From contig CAYTUV010000009.1 in NCBI GenBank assembly GCA_964441505.1, positions 60,417 to 124,416 of the forward strand: a DNA stretch of 64,000 bases, given 5' to 3'. Every line of letters begins with the position of its first letter. Within the stretch, counting starts at the first letter, position 1. The translations under genes were made by a program, and so were the position numbers. The notes below the pieces were generated by a model that made no database searches, was not told where the DNA came from, and worked only from the letters and a program-made list of their open reading frames with translations. Positions 54,690-63,999 of this stretch are shown here, piece by piece. Source of the stretch: Fen-1258 sp964441505. Its GTDB lineage: Bacteria > Bacteroidota > Ignavibacteria > Ignavibacteriales > Melioribacteraceae.

Positions 54690-55667
54690 ATGAAAAAAAT
54701 TGGAATATTATTTGGACAGGAAAATACTTTTCCTCAGGCTTTCGTTGATAGAGTAAATTCTAAAAAGGAGAGCGGAATTATTGCTGAACTTGCAAAAGTG
54801 AATAAGGTTCAGCAGGGTGAACCGACAGAATACGCAGTACTCATCGACAGAATATCACAGGATGTTCCGTTCTACAGAGGATATCTGAAAAATGCTGCCT
54901 TGTCCGGAACAGCAGTAATTAATAATCCCTTCTGGTGGAGTGCCGACGAAAAATTTTTCAACAATGCACTTTCTGTCAAACTTGGAGTCCCCGTTCCTAA
55001 AACTGTTTTGCTTCCGTCGAATCAGCATCCGCCCGATACAAATGCAAATTCATTCCGTAATCTGGAATATCCTTTAGACTGGGAAGGAATATTCAGCTAC
55101 ATCGGTTTTCCGGCATTTTTCAAACCATTCGCCGGCGGCGGTTGGAAAAATGTTTACAAACTTGAAAACAGAGAAGAATTTTTCAAAGCTTATAACGAAA
55201 CTGGTCAGTTGGTTATGATGCTTCAGGAAGCGATCGATTTTTACGATTATTTCCGCTGCTACTGCATAGACAGAAAGGATATAAGGATTATGCAATACGA
55301 TCCGAAACAACCTCACCACCTTCGTTATGTTCAGAATCCACTTCCAATCGAAGCAAAACTATTGAAGACGATTGAGAAATATGTTCTTGAACTTAACAAT
55401 GGACTCGGTTACGATTTTAATACTGTAGAATTTGCAATGCGGGACGGAATTCCAATCGCAATTGATTTTTGTAATCCGGCACCCGACGCAGATGTAAAAT
55501 CTGTAGGAGAAGAAAACTTTGAATGGGTTGTTGAAGCTGCTGCTAACATGGCTATAAGAAAAGCTAAAGCCCATAAGAATGAAGCGAATAATTTAACATG
55601 GGGTACTTTCATTAGTTCATTTGTAAATAATAAATCATTGAAACCAACTAAACCGAAAAGTAAATGA
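54690..55667 (+). CDS. ATP-grasp ligase-like protein
   Basis: Of 325 residues from the ATG at 54690; the frame runs further upstream through the repeat region but without a plausible start. ATP-grasp features: FKPFAGGGWKNVYKLENREE (ATP-binding Lys and Gly loop), LQEAIDFYDYFRCYCID, and the metal-binding end GIPIAIDFCNPAPD. Such enzymes join a carboxylate and an amine via acyl phosphate. The cluster combination with GCS2 and an esterase matches amidoligase systems described by comparative genomics (Iyer and Aravind); the product is unknown. Confidence 0.8.
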   Translation: MKKIGILFGQENTFPQAFVDRVNSKKESGIIAELAKVNKVQQGEPTEYAVLIDRISQDVPFYRGYLKNAALSGTAVINNPFWWSADEKFFNNALSVKLGVPVPKTVLLPSNQHPPDTNANSFRNLEYPLDWEGIFSYIGFPAFFKPFAGGGWKNVYKLENREEFFKAYNETGQLVMMLQEAIDFYDYFRCYCIDRKDIRIMQYDPKQPHHLRYVQNPLPIEAKLLKTIEKYVLELNNGLGYDFNTVEFAMRDGIPIAIDFCNPAPDADVKSVGEENFEWVVEAAANMAIRKAKAHKNEANNLTWGTFISSFVNNKSLKPTKPKSK

Positions 55668-55676
55668 TATAATATT

Positions 55677-56789
55677 ATGAGCGAAGACAAATTATTTTCT
55701 ATCGGCGTTGAGGAAGAATTTCAAATCATCGATCCGAAAACACGCGAACTGAAATCTCATATTGAAGAGATAATGGGTGAAGGGAAGATCATTTTAAAAG
55801 AACAGGTGAAAGCAGAAATGCACCAATCTGTTGTTGAGGTAGGATCGAATGTTTGCTACAACATCAAAGAAGCCCGTTCGGAGGTTGTACGATTAAGAAG
55901 TTCTCTCGCAAAAATTGCTAAGTCGCAGGGCTTAGAGATTGCCGCCGCAGGCACTCACCCATTCTCACGGTGGGAAGAGCAGAAGATTACAGATCATCCC
56001 CGCTATCATAGTGTAGTGGAAGATATGCAGCAGGTGGCGCGAGCAAATTTAATATTCGGTCTGCATGTTCATGTCGGATTGAATGATAAAAACGAAACGA
56101 TACATATAATGAATGCCATCCGTTATTTTCTTCCTCATATTTTTGCTCTTTCAACATCTTCTCCATTCTGGAAAGGAAGAAATACCGGATTTAATTCGTA
56201 CCGCTCTAAAATATTTGACCGGTTTCCCCGTACAGGAATTCCGGATCATTTCAACAGTTACGCCGAGTTTGAATCGTACATTAATCTTCTTATCAAAACG
56301 GGCTGTATAGATAACGCAAAAAGAATCTGGTGGGATGTACGCCCGCATCCATTCTTCAATACCCTCGAAATCAGAATATGTGATATTCCTATGAGAGTTG
56401 ATGAGACAATTGCAATTGCGGCACTCATACAAGCAGTCGTAGCTAAACTTCATAAACTGTTAAGACAGAATCTTGGATTCAGGTTATACCGCAGATTATA
56501 TATCAATGAAAACAAATGGCGTGCGGCGCGTTACGGCATCGATGGAAAAATGATTGATTTTGGTAAACAGACCGAAGTTCCTACGGTTGAACTGATTCAT
56601 GAACTGATTCAATTTGTTGATGATGTTGTGGACGAACTTGATAGTAGAAATGAAATAAATTATATATATGAAATGTTGAAGATGAAAACCAGTGCCAGCC
56701 GGCAGCTTGAGGTATTCAAGAAGACGAATGATCTTACAAAAGTTGTCGATTATATTATCGATGAAACGAATTACGGATTGAATATTTAA
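55677..56789 (+). CDS. Carboxylate-amine ligase, GCS2/YbdK family
   Basis: Of 370 residues in the glutamate-cysteine-ligase type 2 fold. FSIGVEEEFQIIDPKTREL opens the protein; metal and substrate residues appear in AEMHQSVVEVGSNVC, GLHVHVGLNDKNE and NTLEIRICDIPM. YbdK-type proteins have weak gamma-glutamylcysteine ligase activity but mostly unknown true substrates. It starts nine bases after the ATP-grasp gene and overlaps the next by one base. Confidence 0.88.
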   Translation: MSEDKLFSIGVEEEFQIIDPKTRELKSHIEEIMGEGKIILKEQVKAEMHQSVVEVGSNVCYNIKEARSEVVRLRSSLAKIAKSQGLEIAAAGTHPFSRWEEQKITDHPRYHSVVEDMQQVARANLIFGLHVHVGLNDKNETIHIMNAIRYFLPHIFALSTSSPFWKGRNTGFNSYRSKIFDRFPRTGIPDHFNSYAEFESYINLLIKTGCIDNAKRIWWDVRPHPFFNTLEIRICDIPMRVDETIAIAALIQAVVAKLHKLLRQNLGFRLYRRLYINENKWRAARYGIDGKMIDFGKQTEVPTVELIHELIQFVDDVVDELDSRNEINYIYEMLKMKTSASRQLEVFKKTNDLTKVVDYIIDETNYGLNI

Positions 56790-57964
56790 TGATTCCTGCA
56801 ATCAGAGATAAATTCAATTCGGAATACACACTTCAGAATTATGAGGCGCACCTTAATTCCATCTGGAGATGGACCAAAGGTGTACATGATTTCAGAATTT
56901 GCGAGACACCTCTGTTTATAGATCAATCGATTTCAACGAAATTGCAGGAAGCGTCTTATGAGATCGCCGCATGTCTTCAGACGGAGGAATTCATAAGAAA
57001 TAGTTCGCATGCAATTCCAAAAGATCTGTTTGTGCCTGATGAAGATTCACATCCTCTTTTTCTTCAGATCGATTTTGCTATTACTCGAAACGAGAAAAAC
57101 GAATTTCTCCCTCAGCTGATTGAATTGCAGGGCTTTCCGTCACTTTATATGTTTCAAAGCGAATTAGACAGAACCAACAGAAAATATTATAATATACCTG
57201 ATGGCTACACAACTTATTTCAGCGGATTGGAATTTGAGAGCTATATAGATCTGATGAAAAAGGCTATGGTGGGAAATCATCAGTCGGAAAATGTTATTCT
57301 TCTTGAAATAAAACCGGATAAACAAAAAACCAGAATTGATTTTTATATTACCAAAGAACTTATTGGAATTGAATCGGTTTGTTTAACGGAAGTTTCTCAG
57401 AAGGGGAAAAAATTATTCTACAAAAAAAATGGAAGAGAAATTCCTATATATAGAATCTACAATCGTGTTATTTTTGATGAGCTGCACCGGAAATCAGTAA
57501 AATCCGGTTTTGATTTCCATGAAGAGCTTGATGTTGAATGGGCAGGTCATCCAAACTGGTTTTTCAGAATAAGTAAACACTCTCTGCCGCTTATTAAAAG
57601 TCAGTACGCTCCGCAATGCTATTATCTTAATGAACTGGATCAATATCCGTCAGATTTGGGAAATTACGTGCTTAAGCCGTTGTATTCGTTTGCCGGCGCC
57701 GGAGTAATTGTCGATCTCAAAAAAGATTCGCTTGATAAAATTGAAAAACGGGAGAATTATATTCTTCAGCGGAAAGTTGAGTACGCACCGCTAATTAAAA
57801 CTCCCGATGAATATTCACGGGCAGAAATACGTATGATGTTTATCTGGTTCGATAAACCAATGCTTGTAAATAATCTTTTGCGCACAAGCAAAGGTAAGAT
57901 GATGGGCGTGGATTTCAATAAAGGTAAAACCTGGGTCGGATCCAATATCGTTTACCATCCATAA
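56789..57964 (+). CDS. Divergent ATP-grasp-like protein
   Basis: Of 391 residues. The C-terminal third carries an ATP-grasp-like pattern (NYVLKPLYSFAGAGVIVDLK with candidate ATP Lys, then ILQRKVEYAPL, and AEIRMMFIW). The N-terminal two thirds (with FLPQLIELQGFPSLY, EGF-type acidic loop absent) look like the companion domain of circularly permuted ATP-grasps found with GCS2 ligases. No exact family name is certain. Strict coupling (TAATG) to the GCS2 gene indicates a shared pathway. Confidence 0.6.
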   Translation: MIPAIRDKFNSEYTLQNYEAHLNSIWRWTKGVHDFRICETPLFIDQSISTKLQEASYEIAACLQTEEFIRNSSHAIPKDLFVPDEDSHPLFLQIDFAITRNEKNEFLPQLIELQGFPSLYMFQSELDRTNRKYYNIPDGYTTYFSGLEFESYIDLMKKAMVGNHQSENVILLEIKPDKQKTRIDFYITKELIGIESVCLTEVSQKGKKLFYKKNGREIPIYRIYNRVIFDELHRKSVKSGFDFHEELDVEWAGHPNWFFRISKHSLPLIKSQYAPQCYYLNELDQYPSDLGNYVLKPLYSFAGAGVIVDLKKDSLDKIEKRENYILQRKVEYAPLIKTPDEYSRAEIRMMFIWFDKPMLVNNLLRTSKGKMMGVDFNKGKTWVGSNIVYHP

Positions 57965-58002
57965 GAGAATTTATTTTCATTCAATACTTCGGGAGAAAAA
58001 TA

Positions 58003-59340
58003 ATGCAGCAGCTTGAAAATGTACTTACACAGATAAGCGATTTCGTCTGGGGATATCCGCTTCTTATTCTTCTTTTTGGAACTCATCTTTTTCTCACATT
58101 CAGATTAAGATTTATACAACGTTTCATAGGTAAGGCAATAAAAATATCTCTCGGTAAAAATAAAGAGGGTGAAGGAGACATAAGTCAGTTTGGTGCACTT
58201 ACAACAGCTCTTGCCGCTACTATTGGAACAGGAAATATAGTTGGAGTATCAACTGCAATCGTTGCGGGTGGTCCCGGTGCGGTTTTATGGATGTGGCTCA
58301 CCGGTGTATTTGGAATTGCTACAAAATATTCTGAAGCACTGCTTTCAGTGAAATATCGCGTGACAACTAAAGACGGATTAATGGCCGGCGGTCCTATGTA
58401 CGTACTTGAACGCGGTCTCAACATGAAATGGCTGGGAATTATTTTCGCCGCGTTAACCTCGGTAACTGCATTCGGTATTGGAAATATGGTGCAAGCGAAT
58501 TCAATTTCACAACTCGTTAATAATTCTTTTGGAATCTCGTATTGGATTACCGGATTAATTCTTGCAGTATTAACAGCTGTTGTAATACTTGGTGGAATTA
58601 AATCCATAGCAAGAGTTTGTGAAAATTTAGTCCCGTTTATGGCAATATTTTACATACTGGGTTGTATCATTCTATTATTCATAAATTATTCAACCGTTCC
58701 AAGAACGCTAGTTTTGATCTTTGAAGGTGCATTCAGCGGGCAGGCTGCAATTGGCGGATTTATGGGTGCTGGCATGAAAGAGGCAATACGCTACGGAATT
58801 GCGCGGGGCTTATTCTCGAATGAATCAGGTCTCGGAAGCGCTCCAATTGTTGCAGCAGCAGCCCAGACTAAGAATTCTGTACGCCAGGCACTAGTATCTT
58901 CAACCGGCACGTTCTGGGATACTGTTGTTGTATGTGCTTTTACCGGGCTGGTTATTGTTAACTCATATGAATGGACTAATGGATTGAATGGAGCCACTTT
59001 GACTAAATCTGCATTTGCAGATATCCCTTACATTGGGCCAATAATTTTAACGGTTGGATTACTAACATTTGTCTTCTCCACAATTCTTGGGTGGTCTTAT
59101 TATGGAGAGAAAGCAATAGAATACTTGATAGGTACGAAAGCAATACTACCTTACAGATATCTCTGGGTTGTTGCTGTTTTTGTCGGTTCGGTAGTTTCGC
59201 TAAATATAGTCTGGACTTTTGCCGATATAACAAACGGATTAATGGCGATCCCGAATTTAGTATCACTAATTCTACTCAACAAAATAATTGTAAGCGAAAC
59301 AAAGAAATATCTGTGGGATAATAATCTTGACGCTTCCTAA
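58003..59340 (+). CDS. Alanine/glycine:cation symporter (AGCS family)
   Basis: Of 445 residues with about eleven membrane helices. Signature ATIGTGNIVGVSTAIVAGGP, and SNESGLGSAPIVAAA. It imports small amino acids with Na+ or H+. It is preceded by GGGAG. Being last in the amide-ligase cluster, it may supply an amino-acid substrate (Ala or Gly) or recover a product. Confidence 0.9.
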   Translation: MQQLENVLTQISDFVWGYPLLILLFGTHLFLTFRLRFIQRFIGKAIKISLGKNKEGEGDISQFGALTTALAATIGTGNIVGVSTAIVAGGPGAVLWMWLTGVFGIATKYSEALLSVKYRVTTKDGLMAGGPMYVLERGLNMKWLGIIFAALTSVTAFGIGNMVQANSISQLVNNSFGISYWITGLILAVLTAVVILGGIKSIARVCENLVPFMAIFYILGCIILLFINYSTVPRTLVLIFEGAFSGQAAIGGFMGAGMKEAIRYGIARGLFSNESGLGSAPIVAAAAQTKNSVRQALVSSTGTFWDTVVVCAFTGLVIVNSYEWTNGLNGATLTKSAFADIPYIGPIILTVGLLTFVFSTILGWSYYGEKAIEYLIGTKAILPYRYLWVVAVFVGSVVSLNIVWTFADITNGLMAIPNLVSLILLNKIIVSETKKYLWDNNLDAS

Positions 59341-60001
59341 CAATTATTTGAACTAGATATTATCCGATATAGTGCGTTTAAAGCGTTAATGGAGTGTTAA
59401 TTCTTGAATTCATGATAGTTTGAATGGTACTGTTACGATATTATTGCAGGACTGTTCAAACTAACAATGAAATGCATTGTGATATCACTTCAATTTAGAC
59501 TATATTTACATCAGGATATTTATTTCCTACAGCATTAACCCGAAATAGGTTTTGTAATTCTCAGTATAACCCATCAAATAAGCCGCAAGAGAGCCGCAAA
59601 GTCTATTGTCAAGAGAAGATCAGTCCGATTATGTTTTCTAATTGAAAGGTTAGAGATGGAAATTATCATTCCTGAGGGAAATAATAATTCATCGGATAAC
59701 TTTGGCAAAATCAAAGTTTTTAATCATCTTGAAAAGTAAGACGTGTTGGAATTTATAGTCCGTGGTAGTAAAGAATAATTGTAGAGGAAGCTAGTAAATT
59801 CTGTGATATTGACTTTATCACAGGTTTGAATGAACTGGCTTCCAAAGCAAAAGAAAAAATTCTGGCTATTCCAAAAAGATTGGGAAAAGTGGCAGAATAT
59901 GTCGAGCAGAGAACTGCTAAAAAAACTTTCTCGTTCGATTTCATTTATCAACGTATTCTTGTTTTCGAATGAGAATTTAATTTATTGAGAGAAATAAATT
60001 T
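59341..60001. other. Gap with relic, upstream of helicase
   Basis: The first 300 bases show nothing I can assign. The remainder holds a decayed ORF (59656-59972), listed separately. The helicase leader is at the end, with GAGAGAAATAAATTT before its ATG. Confidence 0.4.
59656..59972 (+). pseudogene. Decayed ORF, possibly phage-derived
   Basis: Two protein-like parts in different frames: MEIIIPEGNNNSSDNFGKIK, closed by a stop at 59734, and then in another frame (59772-59972) EEASKFCDIDFITGLNELAS followed by KAKEKILAIPKRLGKVAEYV and EQRT to a TGA. By eye the second part resembles the C-terminal helices of small-terminase (Nu1-like) proteins (ILAIPKRL). This is weak, and I claim only a remnant of a once-coding region. 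Confidence 0.35.
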
Positions 60002-61816
60002 ATGACGAACAACAGCTTTAAAGAATTAGGACTGTCCGAAGAATCTCTTCATGCAATCCATATGAAAGGATTCGAAGAACCAACTGAAATTCAGAAAAAA
60101 ATAATTCCTCTGATTTTAGAGAATAAAATTGATCTTATCGGTCAGGCGCAGACAGGTACAGGTAAAACTGCCGCATTTGCATTACCGATAATTGAGCAAT
60201 TGCAGACAAGAGCCGGACATTTACAGGCACTTGTGCTCGTTCCAACCCGCGAATTGGCGATTCAGGTTGCTGAAGAATTCAATTCACTCCGCGGTAATAA
60301 GAATATTCATGCGGCACCTATCTATGGTGGTCAATCATATGATACACAATTAAGAAGATTGAAGAAAGGTGTCGATGTCGTCGTTGGTACCCCGGGACGT
60401 ATGATCGATCTTCTTAACAAAAAGAGTATGTCTCTTTCAGAAGTATCCTTTGTGGTCCTTGATGAAGCAGATGAAATGCTAAACATGGGATTTGTTGATG
60501 ATATCGAAGATATTTTGGGTAGAACAAATCCTAATAGAAGAACTTTACTTTTTTCTGCAACGATGCCGGATAGAATAGCCTCGCTTGCAAAAAAATATAT
60601 GGGCAAACGTGAAATCATTAAGACAAAACATTCCGGAGAAACCACTCAGCTTACTGAACAAATTTATTATGAGATAAAGGAAGCTGATAAATTAGATGCT
60701 TTGTGCAGAATCATTGATACAACTGTGGAGTTTTACGGTTTAGTATTTTGCAGAACAAAACATGATGTTGATCATGTAACTTCAAAACTTGCCGATAGGG
60801 GATATGATACAGAAGGTTTACATGGCGATATTTCACAAAACGTACGTGAAAAGATTCTGACTAAATTTAGAAACAAAAAAATAAATGTATTAATTGCAAC
60901 AGATGTTGCTGCCCGCGGTCTTGATATAGATGATCTGACACATGTTATTAATTACGCACTTCCTCAGGATCCTGAATCTTATCTTCACAGGATCGGAAGA
61001 ACAGGACGTGCCGGTAAAGAGGGGACAGCAATCACTTTTATCTCACCGGAAGAGCACCGTAAATTGATGTTCATCAAAAATTTCACACAGACTGAAATCC
61101 GTAAACAAAGAATTCCGCTCATTAAAGATGTAATCAATTTTAAGAAAGAAAAGATATCTGCAGAATTGAGATCGATGATGGAGGTTGGGGTTGCACACAA
61201 TTACGTTGCGCTTGCAAAAGAGATGATCAAGAATCATAATCCTGAAGATGTTGTTGCAGCGTTAATCAAATATACATATCAAAACGAATTAGAAGAAGAA
61301 AATTACGCTAAGATTCACGATCTCTTTGAAGGAAGAAAATCTTTTGACAGAAGAGACGAACGACCAATGGGAAGGAAAGAATATTCCCGTGACGGAGACA
61401 GATCCAGAGGTAAAAAAGATTTTTCATCACGTGGTGAGAGATCTGAACGCCCGAACAGATTTGAACATGGAGGTAGATCAGAACGCAGTGAGAGAACTGA
61501 GCGCCCGAATAGATTTGAACGTAGTGAAAGGTCTGAACGCGGCGAGAGATCAGAAGGAAGAGGACGATTCGACAGCGATAAAGGAAAAGCGAGAATGTTT
61601 CTTGCCCGAGGTAAGAAAGATGATCTAACTCCGAAAGATTTATTGGAAATGTTGAAGAAGAAAGCAAATGTTGAAGGAAGTAAAATTACCGGGATTCAAA
61701 TCAACGATGCCTTTTCATTTTTTAATGTTCCACCGAAAGAAGCTGATATAATTCTGGAAAAACTGAACCGTGAGGGAGATAAGAGACCCATTGTTGAAAG
61801 AGCAAAAGGTAAATAA
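60002..61816 (+). CDS. DEAD-box ATP-dependent RNA helicase
   Basis: Of 604 residues. Q motif, AQTGTGKT, PTRELA, TPGRMIDL, DEAD, SAT, ATDVAARGLDID and HRIGRTGR are all present. The tail has an Arg/Ser/Glu-rich repeat region (residues about 440-530; units like RSERSERTERPNRFE) followed by a DbpA-like RNA-binding domain (KITGIQINDAFSFFNVP). It is like CsdA/DeaD helicases in ribosome assembly and cold adaptation. Monocistronic, with a strong terminator 40 bases downstream. Confidence 0.93.
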   Translation: MTNNSFKELGLSEESLHAIHMKGFEEPTEIQKKIIPLILENKIDLIGQAQTGTGKTAAFALPIIEQLQTRAGHLQALVLVPTRELAIQVAEEFNSLRGNKNIHAAPIYGGQSYDTQLRRLKKGVDVVVGTPGRMIDLLNKKSMSLSEVSFVVLDEADEMLNMGFVDDIEDILGRTNPNRRTLLFSATMPDRIASLAKKYMGKREIIKTKHSGETTQLTEQIYYEIKEADKLDALCRIIDTTVEFYGLVFCRTKHDVDHVTSKLADRGYDTEGLHGDISQNVREKILTKFRNKKINVLIATDVAARGLDIDDLTHVINYALPQDPESYLHRIGRTGRAGKEGTAITFISPEEHRKLMFIKNFTQTEIRKQRIPLIKDVINFKKEKISAELRSMMEVGVAHNYVALAKEMIKNHNPEDVVAALIKYTYQNELEEENYAKIHDLFEGRKSFDRRDERPMGRKEYSRDGDRSRGKKDFSSRGERSERPNRFEHGGRSERSERTERPNRFERSERSERGERSEGRGRFDSDKGKARMFLARGKKDDLTPKDLLEMLKKKANVEGSKITGIQINDAFSFFNVPPKEADIILEKLNREGDKRPIVERAKGK

Positions 61817-61856
61817 AATAGTATTTGGCGTTCAGCAAAAAAGTTATTAGATAAAT

Positions 61857-61890
61857 AAAAACCCGATTTCAAAAAGAAATCGGGTTTTTA
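61857..61890 (+). terminator. Rho-independent terminator after helicase
   Basis: AAAAACCCGATTTC, loop AAAAA, GAAATCGGGTTTTT: a perfect long stem with a flanking T run. It lies between the helicase and the convergent tRNA-Leu, so it may serve both strands. Confidence 0.9.
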
Positions 61891-61895
61891 TTTAG

Positions 61896-61981
61896 TACCG
61901 GAGGCCGGACTCGAACCGGCACGAGGTTTAAGCCTCACTGGATTTTGAGTCCAGCGCGTCTACCAATTCCGCCACTTCGGC
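61896..61981 (-). tRNA. tRNA-Leu(CAA)
   Basis: An 86-base class II tRNA on the minus strand. Anticodon stem CTGGA/TCCAG with loop CTCAAAA gives anticodon CAA. The long variable arm has GAGG/CCTC. The T-arm is GCCGG TTCGAGT CCGGC. The acceptor stem GCCGAAG/CTCCGGT has one A-C mismatch at 5:68 and a G-T at 1:72. No encoded CCA. Confidence 0.88.
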
Positions 61982-62507
61982 ATGTGTTTTCAGTCTTAAA
62001 TCCAAGTTTCTCAGCTATGTTTTTGCCACTCTCCACGTTTTGCGGTTACAACTTAACTACAATTTCTGGAAAGCAAAAGTATCAAACATTTGGCTCATTC
62101 ACAATAGTATCTCTTAAAGATTGTGTTTAACATTTTATGTAAAATTGAAATTAAGTAAATAAGTGTGCAACTTTTATTGTCAATAATTCTTCCCGTCTAA
62201 ATGGTCGTATTTCTACTATTCGTGCCTGGAAGGATTACCGGAGGAATCAGATTATTGTCCGGTGCTTTACTTCAAAAACTTCCACTCTTAATTACGAGGA
62301 ATTCTCCGATATCCTTCTTAACTTGAACTTGTAATTATTCAAAATGTGCATTTTCCTTTGTTAGTGAATCAAATCAGGGCTAGCTTAAGACTTTTAGGTA
62401 AAAAATCCACTACCTCGGTCATAGTTGATAAAAACAATTAATATTTTAAAAATAGCTGCAATAAGAATTAACCAAAGACAAAATAACAAGTGTGTCAGGA
62501 GAGTAAG
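61982..62507. other. Gap holding only a remnant
   Basis: No intact gene. A 59-codon open frame without any start (62155-62334) is listed as a possible relic. AT-rich otherwise. Confidence 0.4.
62155..62334 (+). pseudogene. Startless coding-like fragment
   Basis: A frame open from 62155 to TAA at 62332-62334. It reads CATFIVNNSSRLNGRISTIR, AWKDYRRNQIIVRCFTSK and LNYEEFSDILLNLNL. It contains no usable start codon, and its composition looks like protein. Family not recognised; a remnant of a degraded gene is the simplest reading. Confidence 0.25.
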
Positions 62508-63062
62508 ATGGAAGGAATTAAAACATTCTTAGAAATATATTTGCCCGCAGAACAGCTTTTCATTAACCAGTTATTCAAAATGATTCAGGACATAATAAAA
62601 GTTGATAAGAAAGTTCCGTATCTGGATTCAAACAAAAGTGATCATGTGCAGTTTCTGGAATATTTCATTGTAACTGAAGCGGAGATTTCTTTCAAAAGAC
62701 GAAACGGCGACAAAAAGAAAGATAAAGTTGCGTCGAAGGAATTAAAGGATGCTATTAAATATGCTTTGAGGACGGATGAAGAATTAACAAGACAAGGTTT
62801 TAACAAAATGTATGGTACTTCATTGGGCACTTCGCTTTATTCATTTATTAACCTGCTCACAGACGAGATTGCCAAGCGCAAAATTATTGGCCATAAAATC
62901 TCTCATCAATCGTTTGGTCAAGGAATGATCACCAAGTTAGAACTGCAAAAGGAATTTCTATGGTTTAAATATAATGATGATCTCAAGATGCTTTCTATGG
63001 ATCACTTCTCGCTGGATAAAGTAGATCAACAGAAGGTTAAAGATATTTTAGCAGGTGTATAA
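62508..63062 (+). CDS. Uncharacterised soluble protein
   Basis: Of 184 residues from the ATG at 62508, with AGGAGAG directly upstream. Alpha-helical and charged; a basic KRRNGDKKKDKVASKELKD stretch at about residues 65-85 and a C-terminal segment VGQGMI-like (SHQSFGQGMITKLELQ) that reads like a short beta-barrel (CarD/SH3-type) motif. I do not recognise a family. Nothing around it suggests a pathway. Confidence 0.55.
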   Translation: MEGIKTFLEIYLPAEQLFINQLFKMIQDIIKVDKKVPYLDSNKSDHVQFLEYFIVTEAEISFKRRNGDKKKDKVASKELKDAIKYALRTDEELTRQGFNKMYGTSLGTSLYSFINLLTDEIAKRKIIGHKISHQSFGQGMITKLELQKEFLWFKYNDDLKMLSMDHFSLDKVDQQKVKDILAGV

Positions 63063-63338
63063 AAAATAAATTAGCTGGTAAAGAATATCATTACTGGAAT
63101 ATCTATTGTAAAGAAAATTACGTGTAAAACGGATTCATACGATAGTTACTTACTCCTTTGAAAATTATGAATCCCGCGGATCTTTTTTAAGTCCGCCTCC
63201 TCGGTATAATAGAAGAGAATTTATGGTTCTAAAAAAACCGTCTAATCATCTCTCATTCCTTTTTCATCCCTTTGATCTATGTACTTCTAATCTCTCAATT
63301 TTTATATTCAACACGGATAACAGAAGAAAGGAGTCATT

Positions 63339-63716
63339 ATGATAAAAGAGAATAATAGACCATTACTGTTCGAATCGACCTGGTCTACGAAGTTCTGGTT
63401 ACTTCCCGATACGATAGAAACAGGTTACTTTATTTTTCAGAGATCAGAAATATCATACAAAGATCTCGGCAAATTCGCTCAGGATGTTTCGGAATTAATA
63501 AATGAACACGTTTGCAATATTATCAATTATGGCAATCTGGAATTCATTGAAATCGCAAATGGATATATGTCCAGCGAGGAATTACGAAGAATTAACGAGC
63601 TCTGGGATCGAATGAACAAACGTCGGCTTGAATCCGGGAACGAAAGGATAAATCCTCCTAACGGCAAAACAGGAAGAATGCGAACAAGAAATTTTAATCT
63701 TCTATATGCTGACTAA
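63339..63716 (+). CDS. Uncharacterised small protein
   Basis: Of 125 residues, with AAAGGAG seven bases before the ATG. No membrane helix; amphipathic helices (KDLGKFAQDVSELINEHV, SEELRRINELWDRMNKRR) and a basic C-terminal tail. I recognise no family. Confidence 0.5.
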   Translation: MIKENNRPLLFESTWSTKFWLLPDTIETGYFIFQRSEISYKDLGKFAQDVSELINEHVCNIINYGNLEFIEIANGYMSSEELRRINELWDRMNKRRLESGNERINPPNGKTGRMRTRNFNLLYAD

Positions 63717-63894
63717 TTTAATACTCGCATTAATTATTCTTTCGATTGATTTTTATCCGGCAAGATTTTATCAGTTGTACTTAATCAGAAAAAGAAAGAC
63801 CAGAAGCAGTACCTGCAATAAATTCGAGCATCGCGCGGCTACCGGAGCGTTAGTATGTATAAATAAGTTAGATCTATCAGAAGTTGAAATCTAA
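63706..63894 (+). CDS. Doubtful small ORF
   Basis: A 62-codon frame overlapping the previous gene by 11 bases. One hydrophobic N-terminal helix (LILALIILSIDFY) is followed by a basic stretch. The overlap is compatible with coupling, but no ribosome site or recognisable sequence supports it. Confidence 0.2.
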   Translation: MLTNLILALIILSIDFYPARFYQLYLIRKRKTRSSTCNKFEHRAATGALVCINKLDLSEVEI

Positions 63895-63956
63895 TAAAAA
63901 CAATAATAATACCACCTTCAACCGGCGATGCTCAGTCTATATTGCACAGTAAACAA

Positions 63957-63999
63957 CCACGCCCAAAGGACGTGGCTTTAATACGCCTCTAAAAGAGGC
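63957..63999. repeat. Paired hairpins at the window edge
   Basis: CCACG-(CCCAAAGGA)-CGTGG at 63957-63975 and GCCTCT-AAA-AGAGGC at 63985-63999. The first is like the subterminal hairpins of IS200/IS605-type elements (ACCACG...CGTGGT); the second could be part of the same structure or a terminator. The sequence is cut by the window end. Confidence 0.35.
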
